Part shown: positions 1 to 9,684 of the stretch, piece by piece
Numbering within the stretch: the first letter of the stretch is position 1
How the letters are laid out: each line of letters opens with the position of its first letter
Assembly (NCBI RefSeq): GCF_002101595.1
Contig: NZ_LQOM01000024.1
Span: 248,001-312,000, forward strand
Reading direction: 5' to 3'
DNA: 64,000 nt
From: Mycobacterium celatum
GTDB taxonomy: Bacteria > Actinomycetota > Actinomycetes > Mycobacteriales > Mycobacteriaceae
Made by a program: the position numbers and the translations under genes
Notes under the pieces: model-generated
What the model was told of the DNA's origin: nothing
What the model saw: only the letters and a program-made list of their open reading frames with translations
The model's database searches: none

Positions 1-2
1 GC

Positions 3-620
3 TACATCACCGAACAGTTCCACCAAGCTGCAGCCGACCCTCGCGACAATCTGCTCGGTGACCTGGCCACGGCGTGCGCCTCGGGCGAATTGGCCGAGTT
101 GACGGCTTTGGCGATGATGGTGACGCTGTTCAGCGCCGGAGGTGAATCCACCGCCTCGTTAATCGGCTCCGCGGCTTGGGTTTTGGCGACCCGGCCGGAT
201 ATCCAGCAGCAGGTGCGCGACCAACCGGAGCTGCTCGGCACGTTTCTCGAGGAAGTATTGCGCTACGAACCCCCGTTCCGGGGGCATTACCGCCACGTCG
301 TCCGCGACACCGCATTGTGCGGTGTTGACGTCCCAGGGGGTTCGCGCCTACTGCTGCTGTGGGGGGCGGCCAATCGCGATCCGTCGCATTTCGAGAGCCC
401 CGACGAATTTCGGCTCGACCGTCTCGGCGGGAAGGGGCACATCTCCTTCGGCAAGGGCGCACACTTCTGCGTCGGCGCTGCACTCGCCCGGCTGGAAGCA
501 CGCATCGTGCTTGGTCAGCTCCTGCAACGCACCTCGAATATCGAGGCGGCCCAAACCGGGCGGTGGCTGCCGAGCCTTCTGGTGCGCCGCCTCGAACGCC
601 TGCAACTGGCTTGCGACTAG
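3..620 (+). CDS. Cytochrome P450, C-terminal part (5' end outside window)
   Basis: This is the C-terminal 205 or so residues of a bacterial class I cytochrome P450, a haem monooxygenase needing ferredoxin and ferredoxin reductase. The reading frame is open from base 3, so the start lies left of the window. Visible motifs are the I-helix oxygen-binding segment (AGGEST), the K-helix ExxR (EEVLR), and the haem-ligand loop FGKGAHFCVG with the axial cysteine, followed by ALARLEARI. The family is normally about 400 residues. It is convergent with an SDR oxidoreductase that ends 13 bases away. Substrate and CYP subfamily cannot be told from this part. A KstR-like site next door hints at steroid or lipid catabolism, but that site serves the SDR. 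Confidence 0.93.
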   Translation, partial: YITEQFHQAAADPRDNLLGDLATACASGELAELTALAMMVTLFSAGGESTASLIGSAAWVLATRPDIQQQVRDQPELLGTFLEEVLRYEPPFRGHYRHVVRDTALCGVDVPGGSRLLLLWGAANRDPSHFESPDEFRLDRLGGKGHISFGKGAHFCVGAALARLEARIVLGQLLQRTSNIEAAQTGRWLPSLLVRRLERLQLACD

Positions 621-633
621 CGACCGACGACTG

Positions 634-1482
<849 letters not shown>

Positions 1483-1495
1483 CTAGCAGCCAAAC

Positions 1496-1509
1496 TGAAA
1501 CGTGTTCTA
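1496..1509. promoter_or_regulatory. KstR-like operator upstream of the SDR
   Basis: TGAAACGTGTTCTA fits the 14-bp palindrome TNNAACNNGTTNNA recognised by KstR, the TetR-family repressor of mycobacterial cholesterol catabolism. It sits 38 bases before the preferred ATG of the SDR, where a repressor would block its promoter. The match is seen in the sequence; binding and cholesterol control are inferred. Confidence 0.5.
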
Positions 1510-1823
1510 GTGGGGCCGATCCGCTGCCGCGCTCCGATTTCGGCGATGATCTGGGCTCGTTTGCTGGCATACTCCTCGTCGGTCACCGCACCCGACTGGT
1601 GCAGCCGCTCCAACTCCTGCAAGCGTTCGCCGATCGACGGTTCCGGCGCGGTGTCCAATGGCCCCGCGGCCGGTGCGACGGCTGCTGCGGGTTGGGCGGC
1701 CTGGCTTGCCGCGTGGCGCACCACCGCCTGAATCTGCTGACGAAGCGCCGGGTTGGACCGCACGTCGACCATCCGGTTCACCGGAACGCCGTTGGCCTTG
1801 AGGATTTGCAGGATCTTGGGATT
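1510..1823 (-). pseudogene. Remnant of a SHOCT-domain protein gene
   Basis: A minus-strand frame encodes NPKILQILKANGVP, a low-complexity Ala/Pro linker, and then a SHOCT domain (ERLQELERLHQSGAVTDEEY) at about 1632-1537. An in-frame TGA at 1824-1826 precedes it. After the SHOCT motif, where such proteins normally stop, the frame runs without a stop into the downstream SDR gene in another frame. Both natural ends therefore look lost and this is most likely a decayed fragment. A short GTG-started gene (from 1781) using a distant stop is possible but unlikely. It lies between the tuf terminator and the SDR, where M. tuberculosis has another small gene. Confidence 0.55.
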
Positions 1824-1869
1824 TCAGGTAGCGCCACAACATTGCGTGGGGGTAGCGCTACCGCGTGCC

Positions 1870-1918
1870 GATCAGACGTAAAAGCCCCCGAAATCTCGCG
1901 ATTTCGGAGGCTTTACGT
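1870..1918 (-). terminator. Intrinsic terminator of the rpsL-rpsG-fusA-tuf operon
   Basis: Read on the minus strand just after the tuf stop there is AAAGCCTCCGAAATC, a four-base loop, and GATTTCGGGGGCTTTT: about a 15-bp stem (one wobble or mismatch) followed by TTTT. This is a textbook intrinsic terminator. The outer bases (CAGACGTAAAAG) resemble the arms of the dispersed palindromes at 8118 and 10640, so the hairpin may be related to that family. Confidence 0.8.
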
Positions 1919-1929
1919 TGCTACAGAAA

Positions 1930-3120
1930 CTACTTGACGATCTTGGTCACCCGGCCGGCGCCCACGGTACGGCCACCCTCGCGGATGGCGAACCGCAGAC
2001 CCTCGTCCATCGCGACGGGCTGGATCAGCTTCACCGAGATGTCGGTGTTGTCGCCGGGCATCACCATCTCGGTGCCCTCCGGCAGCGTCACCACACCGGT
2101 CACGTCGGTGGTGCGGAAGTAGAACTGCGGACGGTAGTTGTTGAAGAACGGCGTGTGCCGGCCGCCCTCGTCCTTGCTCAAGATGTAGACCTGACCCTCG
2201 AACTCGGTGTGCGGCGTGGTGGTGCCGGGCTTCGTGACCACCTGGCCACGCTCCACGTCCTCACGCTTGACACCGCGCAGCAGCAGCCCGACGTTGTCGC
2301 CAGCCTGGCCCTGGTCGAGCAGCTTGCGGAACATCTCCACACCGGTGACCGTGGTCTTGGTTGTCTCCGGGCGGATGCCGACGATCTCGACTTCCTCGTT
2401 CACGTTGATCACGCCACGCTCGACACGGCCGGTGACGACGGTGCCGCGACCGGTAATCGTGAACACGTCCTCGACGGGCATCAGGAACGGCTTGTCGGTG
2501 TCGCGGACCGGGTCCGGAATCGACTCGTCGACGGCGTTCATCAGCTCCTCGATGCCCTCGACCCACTTCGGGTCGCCCTCGAGGGCCTTCAGCGCCGATA
2601 CCTTGACCACCGGGGCGTCCTCGTCGAACTCCTGGGCGGCCAGCAGCTCGCGGACCTCCATCTCGACGAGCTCGAGCAGCTCCTCGTCGTCGACCATGTC
2701 GGCCTTGTTCAGAGCGACCAGGATGTAGGGCACCCCGACCTGGCGAGCCAGCAGCACGTGCTCGCGAGTCTGCGGCATCGGGCCGTCCGTGGCGGCGACC
2801 ACCAGGATCGCGCCGTCCATCTGGGCGGCGCCGGTGATCATGTTCTTGATGTAGTCGGCGTGGCCCGGGGCGTCGACGTGCGCGTAGTGACGCTTCTCGG
2901 TCTGGTACTCCACGTGGGAGATGTTGATGGTGATACCGCGCTGACGCTCCTCGGGCGCATTGTCGATCTGGTCGAATGCGCGCGACTCGTTCAACTCCGG
3001 GTACTTGTCGTGCAGGACCTTGGTAATAGCCGCGGTCAGCGTGGTCTTGCCGTGGTCAACGTGACCGATGGTCCCGATGTTGACGTGCGGCTTCGTCCGC
3101 TCGAACTTCGCCTTCGCCAC
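1930..3120 (-). CDS. tuf: Elongation factor Tu
   Basis: GTPase that brings aminoacyl-tRNA to the ribosomal A site. It has 396 residues, the usual length. The G1 loop [17 protein letters not shown] (G3) and NKADM (G4) are all present, followed by the two beta-barrel domains ending [10 protein letters not shown]. It is the last gene of the rpsL-rpsG-fusA-tuf operon, about 100 bases after fusA, with a strong terminator behind it. A purine-rich GGAGGAC lies just upstream of the ATG. The intergenic hairpin before it may tune tuf expression separately from fusA. Confidence 0.99.
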
Positions 3121-3178
3121 TTCTGTGTCCTCCTGGACTTGTTGGTGCTTAAAAAAGCAGTGTTGATGGTTTCAGTTG

Positions 3179-3199
3179 TGCCCCGGTAGTGACCGGGCA
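3179..3199 (-). other. Hairpin in the fusA-tuf gap
   Basis: TGCCCCGGT / ACCGGGCA pair as an 8-bp stem with one bulged base and a 4-base loop, between fusA and tuf. No T-run follows, so it is not a clear terminator. It could stabilise or process the tuf mRNA. The structure is seen; the role is inferred. Confidence 0.4.
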
Positions 3200-3219
3200 A
3201 GGTTACTCCCCGGGCGAGA

Positions 3220-5325
3220 TCACTCGCCCGTCGCCTTCGCGATGATCTCCTTCGACACGTTCGCCGGCACTTCGGCGTAGGAGTCGAACACCATGGAGTA
3301 GTTCGCCCGGCCTTGAGTCTTCGACCGCAGGTCGCCGACGTAGCCGAACATCTCCGACAGCGGCACGTGCGCCTTGACGACACGTGCACCGCCGCGCTCC
3401 TCCATGGCCTGGATTTGACCACGGCGGGAGTTCAGGTCGCCGATCACGTCGCCCATGTAGTCCTCGGGCGTGGTGACCTCGACGGCCATGATCGGTTCCA
3501 GGATCACCGGCTGCGCTTGTCCGGCAGCCTTTTTCAGTGCCTGCGAACCGGCGATCTTGAACGCCATTTCCGACGAGTCCACCTCGTGGAACGCGCCGTC
3601 TTGCAGCGTGACCTTCAAGTTCACCAGCGGGTAGCCGGCCAGCACGCCGTACTGCATGGCGTCCTGGGCGCCGGCGTCCACCGACGGGATGTACTCGCGG
3701 GGCACCCGGCCACCGGTGACCTTGTTCTCGAACTCGTAGGTGGCGCCGTCCTCGCCGGTGAACGGCTCGACGGTGATGATGACCTTGGCGAATTGGCCCG
3801 AGCCGCCGGTCTGCTTCTTGTGGGTGTACTCGACGTTCTCGACCTTGCGGCGGATGGTCTCCTTGTACGCCACCTGCGGCTTACCGACGTTGGCCTCGAC
3901 CTTGAATTCGCGGCGCATCCGGTCGACCAGGATGTCCAGGTGCAGCTCGCCCATGCCGCCGATCACCGTCTGACCGGTCTCCTGGTCCAGGTGCACCTTG
4001 AAGGTCGGGTCCTCCTCGGCCAGCTTCTGGATCGACGCGGACAGCTTCTCCTGGTCGCTCTTGGTCTTGGGTTCGATGGCCACCTCGATCACCGGGTCGG
4101 GGAAGGTCATCGACTCCAGTACGACCTGCTGGTTGGGGTCGCTCAAGGTGTCGCCGGTGGTGGTGTCCTTTAGGCCGATCACCGCGTAGATGTGGCCGGC
4201 GCTGGCCCGCTCGACGGGGTTCTCCTTGTTGGAGTGCATCTGGAACAGCTTGCCCAGCCGCTCCTTCTTGCCCTTGGTGGCGTTGATGACCTGGCTGCCG
4301 GAGTCCACGGTGCCCGAGTACACCCGGATGTAGGTCAGCTTGCCGAAGAACGGGTGCGTCGCGATCTTGAACGCCAGCGCCGAGAACGGCTCCCCGGTCG
4401 TGGCGTGTCGAACGACTTCCTCGTCCTCGTGACCGGGTGCGTGACCGATCGCCGGCGGCACGTCCAGCGGCGACGGCAGATAGTCGACCACCGCGTCGAG
4501 CATCGGCTGGACGCCCTTGTTCTTAAACGCGCTGCCGCACAGCACGGGGTAGATCTCGGAGGCGATCGTCAGCTTGCGGATCGCGGCCTTGATCTCCTCG
4601 ACGGTGATCTCCTCGCCGCCGACGTACTTCTCCAACAGGTGCTCGTCGGACTCGGCGACGGTTTCCAGCAGCTTGTTGCGGTACTCCTCGGCCGTTTCGG
4701 CCAGCTCGGCGGGGATGTCGACGACGTCGTACTTCTCGCCGAGCTTGGTCTCGCCGCGCCAGACCTTGGCGTTCATCTCGACCAGGTCGACGACGCCCTC
4801 GAACTCGCTCTCCGAGCCGATCGGCAGCTGGATCGGCACCGCGTTGGCGCCGAGCCGCTCCTCCATCGTCTTGACCGAGAAGTAGAAGTCCGCGCCGATC
4901 TTGTCCATCTTGTTGACGAAGCAGATCCGCGGGACGTTGTACTTGTCGGCCTGGCGCCACACCTGCTCGGACTGCGGCTCGACACCTTCCTTGCCGTCAA
5001 ACACGGCGACCGCGCCGTCGAGCACCCGCAGGTTGCGCTCCACCTCGACGGTGAAGTCGACGTGGCCGGGCGTGTCGATGATGTTGAGCTGGTTGTCTTT
5101 CCAGAACGTCGTGGTGGCGGCGGAGGTGATGGTGATCCCCCGCTCCTGCTCCTGCTCCATCCAGTCCATCGTGGCGGCGCCGTCGTGGACCTCACCGATC
5201 TTGTAGTTGATGCCGGTGTAGTACAGGATGCGTTCGGTAGTCGTGGTCTTGCCGGCATCGATGTGCGCCATGATGCCGAAGTTGCGGACCTTGCTCAGGT
5301 CGGTTAGCACGTCCTTCTGTGCCAC
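3220..5325 (-). CDS. fusA: Elongation factor G
   Basis: Translocation GTPase of 701 residues, full length for [18 protein letters not shown] (G1), RGITITSA (G2), [15 protein letters not shown] (G3) and NKMDK (G4) are present. Domain IV contains GSGQFAKV and the protein ends in the domain V segment [16 protein letters not shown]. It is the third gene of the str operon, about 70 bases behind rpsG. A separate mitochondrial-type or FusA2 paralogue is not indicated: this is the operon copy. No unusual features were seen. Confidence 0.99.
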
Positions 5326-5395
5326 AGAAGTCTTCCCACTCTTTCGGTTGCTTGGTTAGCTGTGGTGCGGGTCTCCGGCGTCGTCGCCGGAACTC

Positions 5396-5866
5396 TCACC
5401 AGCGATAATGCGCGAAGGCGCGGTTTGCCTCGGCCATCTTGTGGGTGTCCTCACGCCGCTTGACGGAAGCCCCGAGGCCGTTGCTGGCATCTAAGATCTC
5501 GTTTGCCAGACGCTCGACCATGGTCTTCTCCCGACGTTGCCGGGAGAAGCTGACCAGCCAGCGCAGCGCGAGCGTGGTGGACCGGTCCGGGCGCACCTCG
5601 ACGGGCACCTGGTAGGTGGCACCACCGACGCGGCGGCTACGCACCTCCAAAGCCGGCTTGACGTTGTCGAGAGCCCGCTTGAGCGTGATGACCGGGTCGG
5701 TGCCGGTCTTCTCGCGAGCCTGTTCGAGCGCACCGTAAACAATGCGTTCGGCGAGCGATTTCTTCCCTTTCAGGAGAACCTTGTTCACCAGCTGGGTGAC
5801 CAGCTGCGAGCCGTAGACCGGGTCGTTGACCAGCGGACGCTTCGGCGCGGGGCCTTTGCGCGGCAT
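5396..5866 (-). CDS. rpsG: 30S ribosomal protein S7 (uS7)
   Basis: Primary 16S rRNA-binding protein of the small-subunit head, 156 residues and complete. It begins [11 protein letters not shown] and ends [12 protein letters not shown] as in other mycobacteria. Its ATG overlaps the rpsL stop codon by one base (TGATG), so the two are probably translationally coupled. It belongs to the str operon with fusA and tuf. In other bacteria S7 represses this operon by binding its mRNA; no such site was identified here. Confidence 0.99.
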
Positions 5867-6240
5867 CAGCTCTTCTCCTTCTTGGCGCCGTAACGGCTGC
5901 GAGCCTGCTTGCGGTTCTTGACCCCCTGCGTGTCGAGCGAGCCGCGGATGATCTTGTAGCGCACGCCGGGCAGGTCCTTCACCCGGCCGCCACGCACCAG
6001 CACCATCGAGTGCTCCTGCAGATTGTGGCCCTCGCCGGGGATGTATGCGGTGACTTCAACCTGGCTGGTCAGCTTGACGCGAGCCACCTTCCGAAGCGCC
6101 GAGTTCGGCTTCTTCGGAGTCGTGGTGTACACGCGCGTGCACACGCCACGGCGCTGCGGGCTGCCCTTGAGGGCCGCGGTCTTGACCTTGCCGATCTTGT
6201 CGCGGCGCCCCTTGCGGACGAGCTGCTGAATGGTTGGCAT
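5866..6240 (-). CDS. rpsL: 30S ribosomal protein S12 (uS12)
   Basis: Decoding-centre protein of 124 residues. It starts [13 protein letters not shown]. The streptomycin-resistance positions are wild type: Lys43 (TTPKKPNSA) and Lys88 (GGRVKDLPG). The lysine-rich tail KKEKS is normal. It is the first gene of the operon and overlaps rpsG by one base. The 245-base gap upstream (6241-6485) must hold the operon promoter; no convincing -35/-10 pair was identified there. Confidence 0.99.
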
Positions 6241-6485
6241 CTACCGGCTTTCTGTGTTGCTGTATTCAAGTCTCTGTACTGCAGTTACGCCCCGCCGCAG
6301 TACCCCGCGACCGGGCGTGTCGCACGCGCCTGCCTCGAACACACCGTAGCGTCATCCGTTGCATCGTGGACATGCGAATTGGCCCGGCGGCACGCCTTAC
6401 GTCACCGAAGGCGCCGTACGAGGCCAGGCGCGAGCATCAACAATACCCGCCGCTGGTCGGACAGGTCAAAGCGGCGATCAACAAC

Positions 6486-7121
6486 CTAGCCGGCGGTGGC
6501 TCCGCTGCGGCGTTCCAGGCCTGCGGCCAGCCGCAGCACCATGTCGGAGAACACGGCGTCGGTGTCGATCTCGTCCATCACCCCGGTCATCTCGAGCAAA
6601 ACGAACCCGTGCAGCGCCGACCAGAATTCCAGCGCCGCATAGAAGGCTTCCTCGCCGTCCAGCCCGTAGGACGTCAGCACCGAGATGACCGGCGCGGCCG
6701 CTGCCCTGGTCGCGGCCGTGTATTCCGGGTCGTCGCCGCCGAGCGGCATTCGGGTGAACGCCGAATAGCGGCCGGGGTGGTGATGGGCGTAGCTGCGGTA
6801 GGCGCCCGCCATGACCAGCACGGCGTCGTCGCGGGCCCTGCCCTCGCCGACCCTGTTCAGCATCGTGATGATGTCGTCGATCACCCGCATGCGCACCGTG
6901 CGGCGCAGGTCTTCCAGGCTGTGCACGTGGTTATAGAGCGACGGCCCCTTGGTTCCCAGCTGCGTCGCCAGCGCGTTGATGGTCAGCGCGTCCCAGCCCT
7001 CACGGTCCAGGAAGGTGAGCGCGGCGTTAATGATGATGTCGCGGCTCAGCTTTGCCGGGCGGGCCGTCGACTTGGTCCCGGCACGCGAGCGACCACCCGA
7101 TGCTTCCGGCTCTGCTGCCAT
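6486..7121 (-). CDS. TetR/AcrR-family regulator (Rv0681-like)
   Basis: Transcriptional repressor of about 211 residues. The N-terminal helix-turn-helix spans roughly residues 30-75 (IIINAALTFLDREGW ... LGTKGPSLYNHVHS). The C-terminal part (HPGRYSAFTRMP ... EFWSALHGFVLLEMTG) resembles the TetR_C_33/WHG-type ligand domain. The ATG at 7121 is chosen; an upstream in-frame start at 7160 would add 13 residues. It sits upstream of rpsL on the same strand and is divergent from a DUF3060 gene. The shared region contains TGACCC at 7145-7150 and GGGTCA at 7169-7174, a possible operator. Ligand and targets are unknown. Confidence 0.85.
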   Translation of the reverse strand: MAAEPEASGGRSRAGTKSTARPAKLSRDIIINAALTFLDREGWDALTINALATQLGTKGPSLYNHVHSLEDLRRTVRMRVIDDIITMLNRVGEGRARDDAVLVMAGAYRSYAHHHPGRYSAFTRMPLGGDDPEYTAATRAAAAPVISVLTSYGLDGEEAFYAALEFWSALHGFVLLEMTGVMDEIDTDAVFSDMVLRLAAGLERRSGATAG

Positions 7122-7277
7122 GGTGATCGCCCTTCGGTTTGCGTTGACCCGCGTTCTCAATTGGACCGGGGTCAGCGAAGAACTCTAGTTGACAAATGCG
7201 GGAAGGCGGCCATCACACGGGGCGATGCACGTAGGCTCTCCTCGAGCAGATCACCCGCCATGGCGAGAGGAGCCGCG

Positions 7278-7655
7278 GTGACATGGACGACCCTTGGCCG
7301 CACGTCGGCGGCGTGTGCGATGGCCGTTGGTTTCACATTGTTCGCCGGGGTGCCCTCCGCCGCCGCCAAGAACGGTGACACCCACATCACCGGCGAGGGC
7401 GTCGAGCAGACGGTGGACTGCAACGACGCCACGCTGATCGTCAACGGCACGTCCAATTCCATCAACGCGCTGGGAACGTGCTGGGCGGTGACGGTCATGG
7501 GTTCGGGCAACACCGTCGTCGCCGACACCGTCCTCAACGACATCACGGTCTACGGCTCCGACGAGACCGTGTACTTCCACAACGGCGACCCGGTCATCTG
7601 GGACCGCGGTCGCGAACTGGGCATGGTCAACCGCATCAACCGTGCAGCGACGTGA
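7278..7655 (+). CDS. Exported DUF3060 protein (Rv0680c-like)
   Basis: Small secreted protein of about 125 residues. The GTG at 7278 is chosen because GAGAGGAG lies at proper distance; an in-frame ATG at 7260 is the alternative. The N-terminus is a signal peptide (TSAACAMAVGFTLFAGVPSAAA). The mature part has repeats of the kind xGxxNxIxxxG (LIVNGTSNSINALGTCWAV, TVMGSGNTVVADTV) typical of DUF3060, likely a small beta-helix or beta-solenoid. Two cysteines could form a disulphide. It is followed after 50 bases by a second DUF3060 protein that is a lipoprotein, so the two probably act together in the cell envelope. Biochemical function is unknown. Confidence 0.8.
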   Translation: MTWTTLGRTSAACAMAVGFTLFAGVPSAAAKNGDTHITGEGVEQTVDCNDATLIVNGTSNSINALGTCWAVTVMGSGNTVVADTVLNDITVYGSDETVYFHNGDPVIWDRGRELGMVNRINRAAT

Positions 7656-7705
7656 GTTTTCCTGCAACAGCGACAATCCCGCCACAACCTGAGAATCGAG
7701 GAAGA

Positions 7706-8110
7706 ATGCGCGCGTACACGATTCTGGCGCTGTCGGCCGCGGTAGTGGTTTCAGGGCTAACCGGCTGCGGTTCGCACGAGAAGCACGCGACGCCGTCGAC
7801 CAGCACCACCAGCGGAAGCACCGGCGCACAGTTCGAGGTCGGTAACACGATCAACTACGGATCGTTCGGAACCACAACCGACCTCGACTGCGGCGACGGG
7901 AAGTCGCTGAACGTCGGCGGCTCCAACAACACACTGACCGTCAAGGGCACATGCGGGACCGTGAGCATCGGCGGCGCTGACAACAAGATCACCTTCGACA
8001 AGATCGACAAGCAACTCAGCGTCGTCGGGCTCAACAACACCATCACCTACAAAAACGGCGACCCCAAAGTCGACAACCTCGGCTCGGGCAACACGATCAA
8101 CAAGGGCTAG
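7706..8110 (+). CDS. DUF3060 lipoprotein (Rv0679c-like)
   Basis: Predicted lipoprotein of 134 residues. The signal peptide ends in the lipobox LTGC (VVVSGLTGC), so Cys21 should be lipidated. A Thr/Ser-rich linker (ATPSTSTTSGSTG) follows. The rest is DUF3060 with repeating NxL/NxI turns (GGSNNTLTVKGTCGTV, GADNKITF, GLNNTITYKNGDP, GSGNTINKG). An RBS-like GAGGAAGA precedes the ATG. It appears to form an operon with the secreted DUF3060 gene upstream. Eight bases after the stop begins a palindromic repeat that may end the transcript. Role unknown; an envelope-bound scaffold or binding protein is plausible. Confidence 0.85.
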   Translation: MRAYTILALSAAVVVSGLTGCGSHEKHATPSTSTTSGSTGAQFEVGNTINYGSFGTTTDLDCGDGKSLNVGGSNNTLTVKGTCGTVSIGGADNKITFDKIDKQLSVVGLNNTITYKNGDPKVDNLGSGNTINKG

Positions 8111-8117
8111 GTTCTCC

Positions 8118-8180
8118 CGCGACCAGACGCAAAAGGCCCCTAAGAATGGCCGTTTTGAGGTGTTTTTACGTCTGCTCGCG
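8118..8180. repeat. Dispersed palindrome, copy 1
   Basis: Left arm CGCGACCAGACGCAAAA (8118-8134) pairs with a right arm (8164-8180) whose complement is CGCGAGCAGACGTAAAA. The loop contains a second small inverted repeat. It lies between the convergent ends of the DUF3060 lipoprotein and echA5. T-runs next to the stem mean it could terminate transcription from both sides. See copies at 10640, 14011, 15009 and 43201. Confidence 0.75.
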
Positions 8181-8186
8181 ACCGCG

Positions 8187-8951
8187 TTAGGCGCTGGCGC
8201 CGTGGCGGCCGGCGCCGGCCGCGAAGCGTCCCGCGCCCTCCATCGCCTCGGCGCTGACCCGGGAGATGCTGGCGAATTCGTAGTCCAGCGCCTCTGATTC
8301 TGTTGTGCCCCACTGGTGCAGCGCCGAGAGCCGATCCGACCGCATGCATTGCTGCGGGAGCGCGGCCAGCTGCGCCGCCAGTTCCTCGGCGGCCCGGCGG
8401 GCCTGCCCCTTGGGCACGACGCGGTTGGCCAACCCGATCGCGTGCGCTTCGGCGGCGTCGACGCCGCGGCCGGTCAGGATCATGTCCATCGCCCGGCTGT
8501 GCCCGATCAGCCGCGGCAGCCGGATGGTGCCGCCGTCGATCAGCGGAACCCCCCAGCGCCGGCAGAACACTCCGAACACCGCGTCCTCCTCGGCGACACG
8601 CATATCGCACCACAACGCCAATTCCAGGCCGCCGGCCACCGCGTACCCGCTCACCGCAGCGATCACGGGCTTGGACAACACCATTCGCGTCGGGCCCATC
8701 GGGCCGGGACCCGTCCGGTGCACTTGGTTGGCATCAGGGGTGCCGAATGCTTTCAAATCGGCCCCGGCGCAAAACGTTCCGCCGTCACCCCACAGCACCG
8801 CCACCGACGCGGTGTCATCGCGGTCGAACTCCTCGAAGGCGGCGAACAAAGCGGCAGCCGTCGGGCCGTTGACGGCGTTGCGCGCCTCCGGGCGGTTCAG
8901 AATCACTGTGGTCACCGGGCCATTGCGCTCTACCCGTACCGACTCGCTCAT
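8187..8951 (-). CDS. echA5: Enoyl-CoA hydratase/isomerase family protein (EchA5)
   Basis: Crotonase-fold protein of 254 residues. The oxyanion-hole segments CAGADLKAF and GYAVAGGLELALWCDMR are intact. However, the stretch FGVFCRRWGVPLIDGG has Cys where classical hydratases have the catalytic Glu144, and RAMDMILTG has Asp near the Glu164 site. It may therefore not be a standard hydratase. Its ATG overlaps the stop of the PaaX-like regulator (ATGA), so the genes are co-translated. It is the last gene of the fadE8-echA4-regulator-echA5 cluster, probably used in degradation of an acyl-CoA whose identity is unknown. Confidence 0.88.
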   Translation of the reverse strand: MSESVRVERNGPVTTVILNRPEARNAVNGPTAAALFAAFEEFDRDDTASVAVLWGDGGTFCAGADLKAFGTPDANQVHRTGPGPMGPTRMVLSKPVIAAVSGYAVAGGLELALWCDMRVAEEDAVFGVFCRRWGVPLIDGGTIRLPRLIGHSRAMDMILTGRGVDAAEAHAIGLANRVVPKGQARRAAEELAAQLAALPQQCMRSDRLSALHQWGTTESEALDYEFASISRVSAEAMEGAGRFAAGAGRHGASA

Positions 8952-9682
8952 CGTGCCTCCACTAGTTGGATACCGTCGCGCCGCTTGGTCAGTTCGGTGG
9001 CGAAGTCGTGGTAGGCAGCGCGCAGTTGCGTGCCGGGCCAGTCGGCGGGCAGCAGTTCGCTCGGCAGCATCGGGTCGCTAAGCAGGTGACGAACCATCGC
9101 AGCGGCTACCACGAACCGGCCGGGAATGTCGGTGGCGGCGGCCATTTCGTCCAGCAAGCCGCGGCCGGTCTGCGACCATCCGGGCAGATCCCACAGCTGG
9201 CCGGCCAGCTCGGCGGGCCGGTCATCGCGGGCCGTCAGGATGCGCAGCCGGGTGCGCACCTCGGCGTCCAGGTCCAGTGCCAGGTTGTCCGGCCGCATCC
9301 ACACCCCTTCGCGCAGTTCACCGAATCGCTTGTCGTGCAACGTGGTTCGCAGGGTGGCGCGGGTACGTGCGTCGGTACCGATGCTGGTCACGATCAGCGT
9401 GGTCCAATGGCCGCGCCATGGCTTTACCCGCAGGCTGATCGCCTCGTCTTGACGGCGCTGCCGGGCCAGCAGCCGGTCGGAGAGCCGGTAGCCGTCGGCC
9501 GACCGGACCAGGTCGCCGTTGCCGACCATCCGGGTCAGCGCTACCCGCAACGTGGGCTCCTTGATGCCGAAATCGCTGGTGAGCTTGACTAATTCGGCGG
9601 CGCTCGCCCATGCCGGGTGGGCGCCCAGCAGCACCGACAGCACGACGGAGCGTGCGGTCATGCGGGCCAGCGTTTTCGGCAT
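8948..9682 (-). CDS. PaaX-family transcriptional regulator (Rv0674-like)
   Basis: Protein of 244 residues with the PaaX layout. The N-terminal winged helix covers residues 10-75 (SVVLSVLLGAHP ... FGIKEPTLRVALTRMVGNGDL). A central domain (WTTLIVTS ... RFGELREGVWMRPDNL) and a C-terminal domain follow. PaaX represses phenylacetyl-CoA degradation genes and senses the CoA ester. Here it lies inside a cluster of two crotonase genes and an acyl-CoA dehydrogenase: echA4 ends 2 bases before its start and echA5 overlaps its stop. It probably senses an acyl-CoA and controls this cluster. No operator was identified. Confidence 0.85.
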   Translation of the reverse strand: MPKTLARMTARSVVLSVLLGAHPAWASAAELVKLTSDFGIKEPTLRVALTRMVGNGDLVRSADGYRLSDRLLARQRRQDEAISLRVKPWRGHWTTLIVTSIGTDARTRATLRTTLHDKRFGELREGVWMRPDNLALDLDAEVRTRLRILTARDDRPAELAGQLWDLPGWSQTGRGLLDEMAAATDIPGRFVVAAAMVRHLLSDPMLPSELLPADWPGTQLRAAYHDFATELTKRRDGIQLVEAR

Positions 9683-9684
9683 AC

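Noticed and set aside
5866..6240. Possible streptomycin-resistance change in rpsL
   Set aside because: Lys43 and Lys88 are both wild type.
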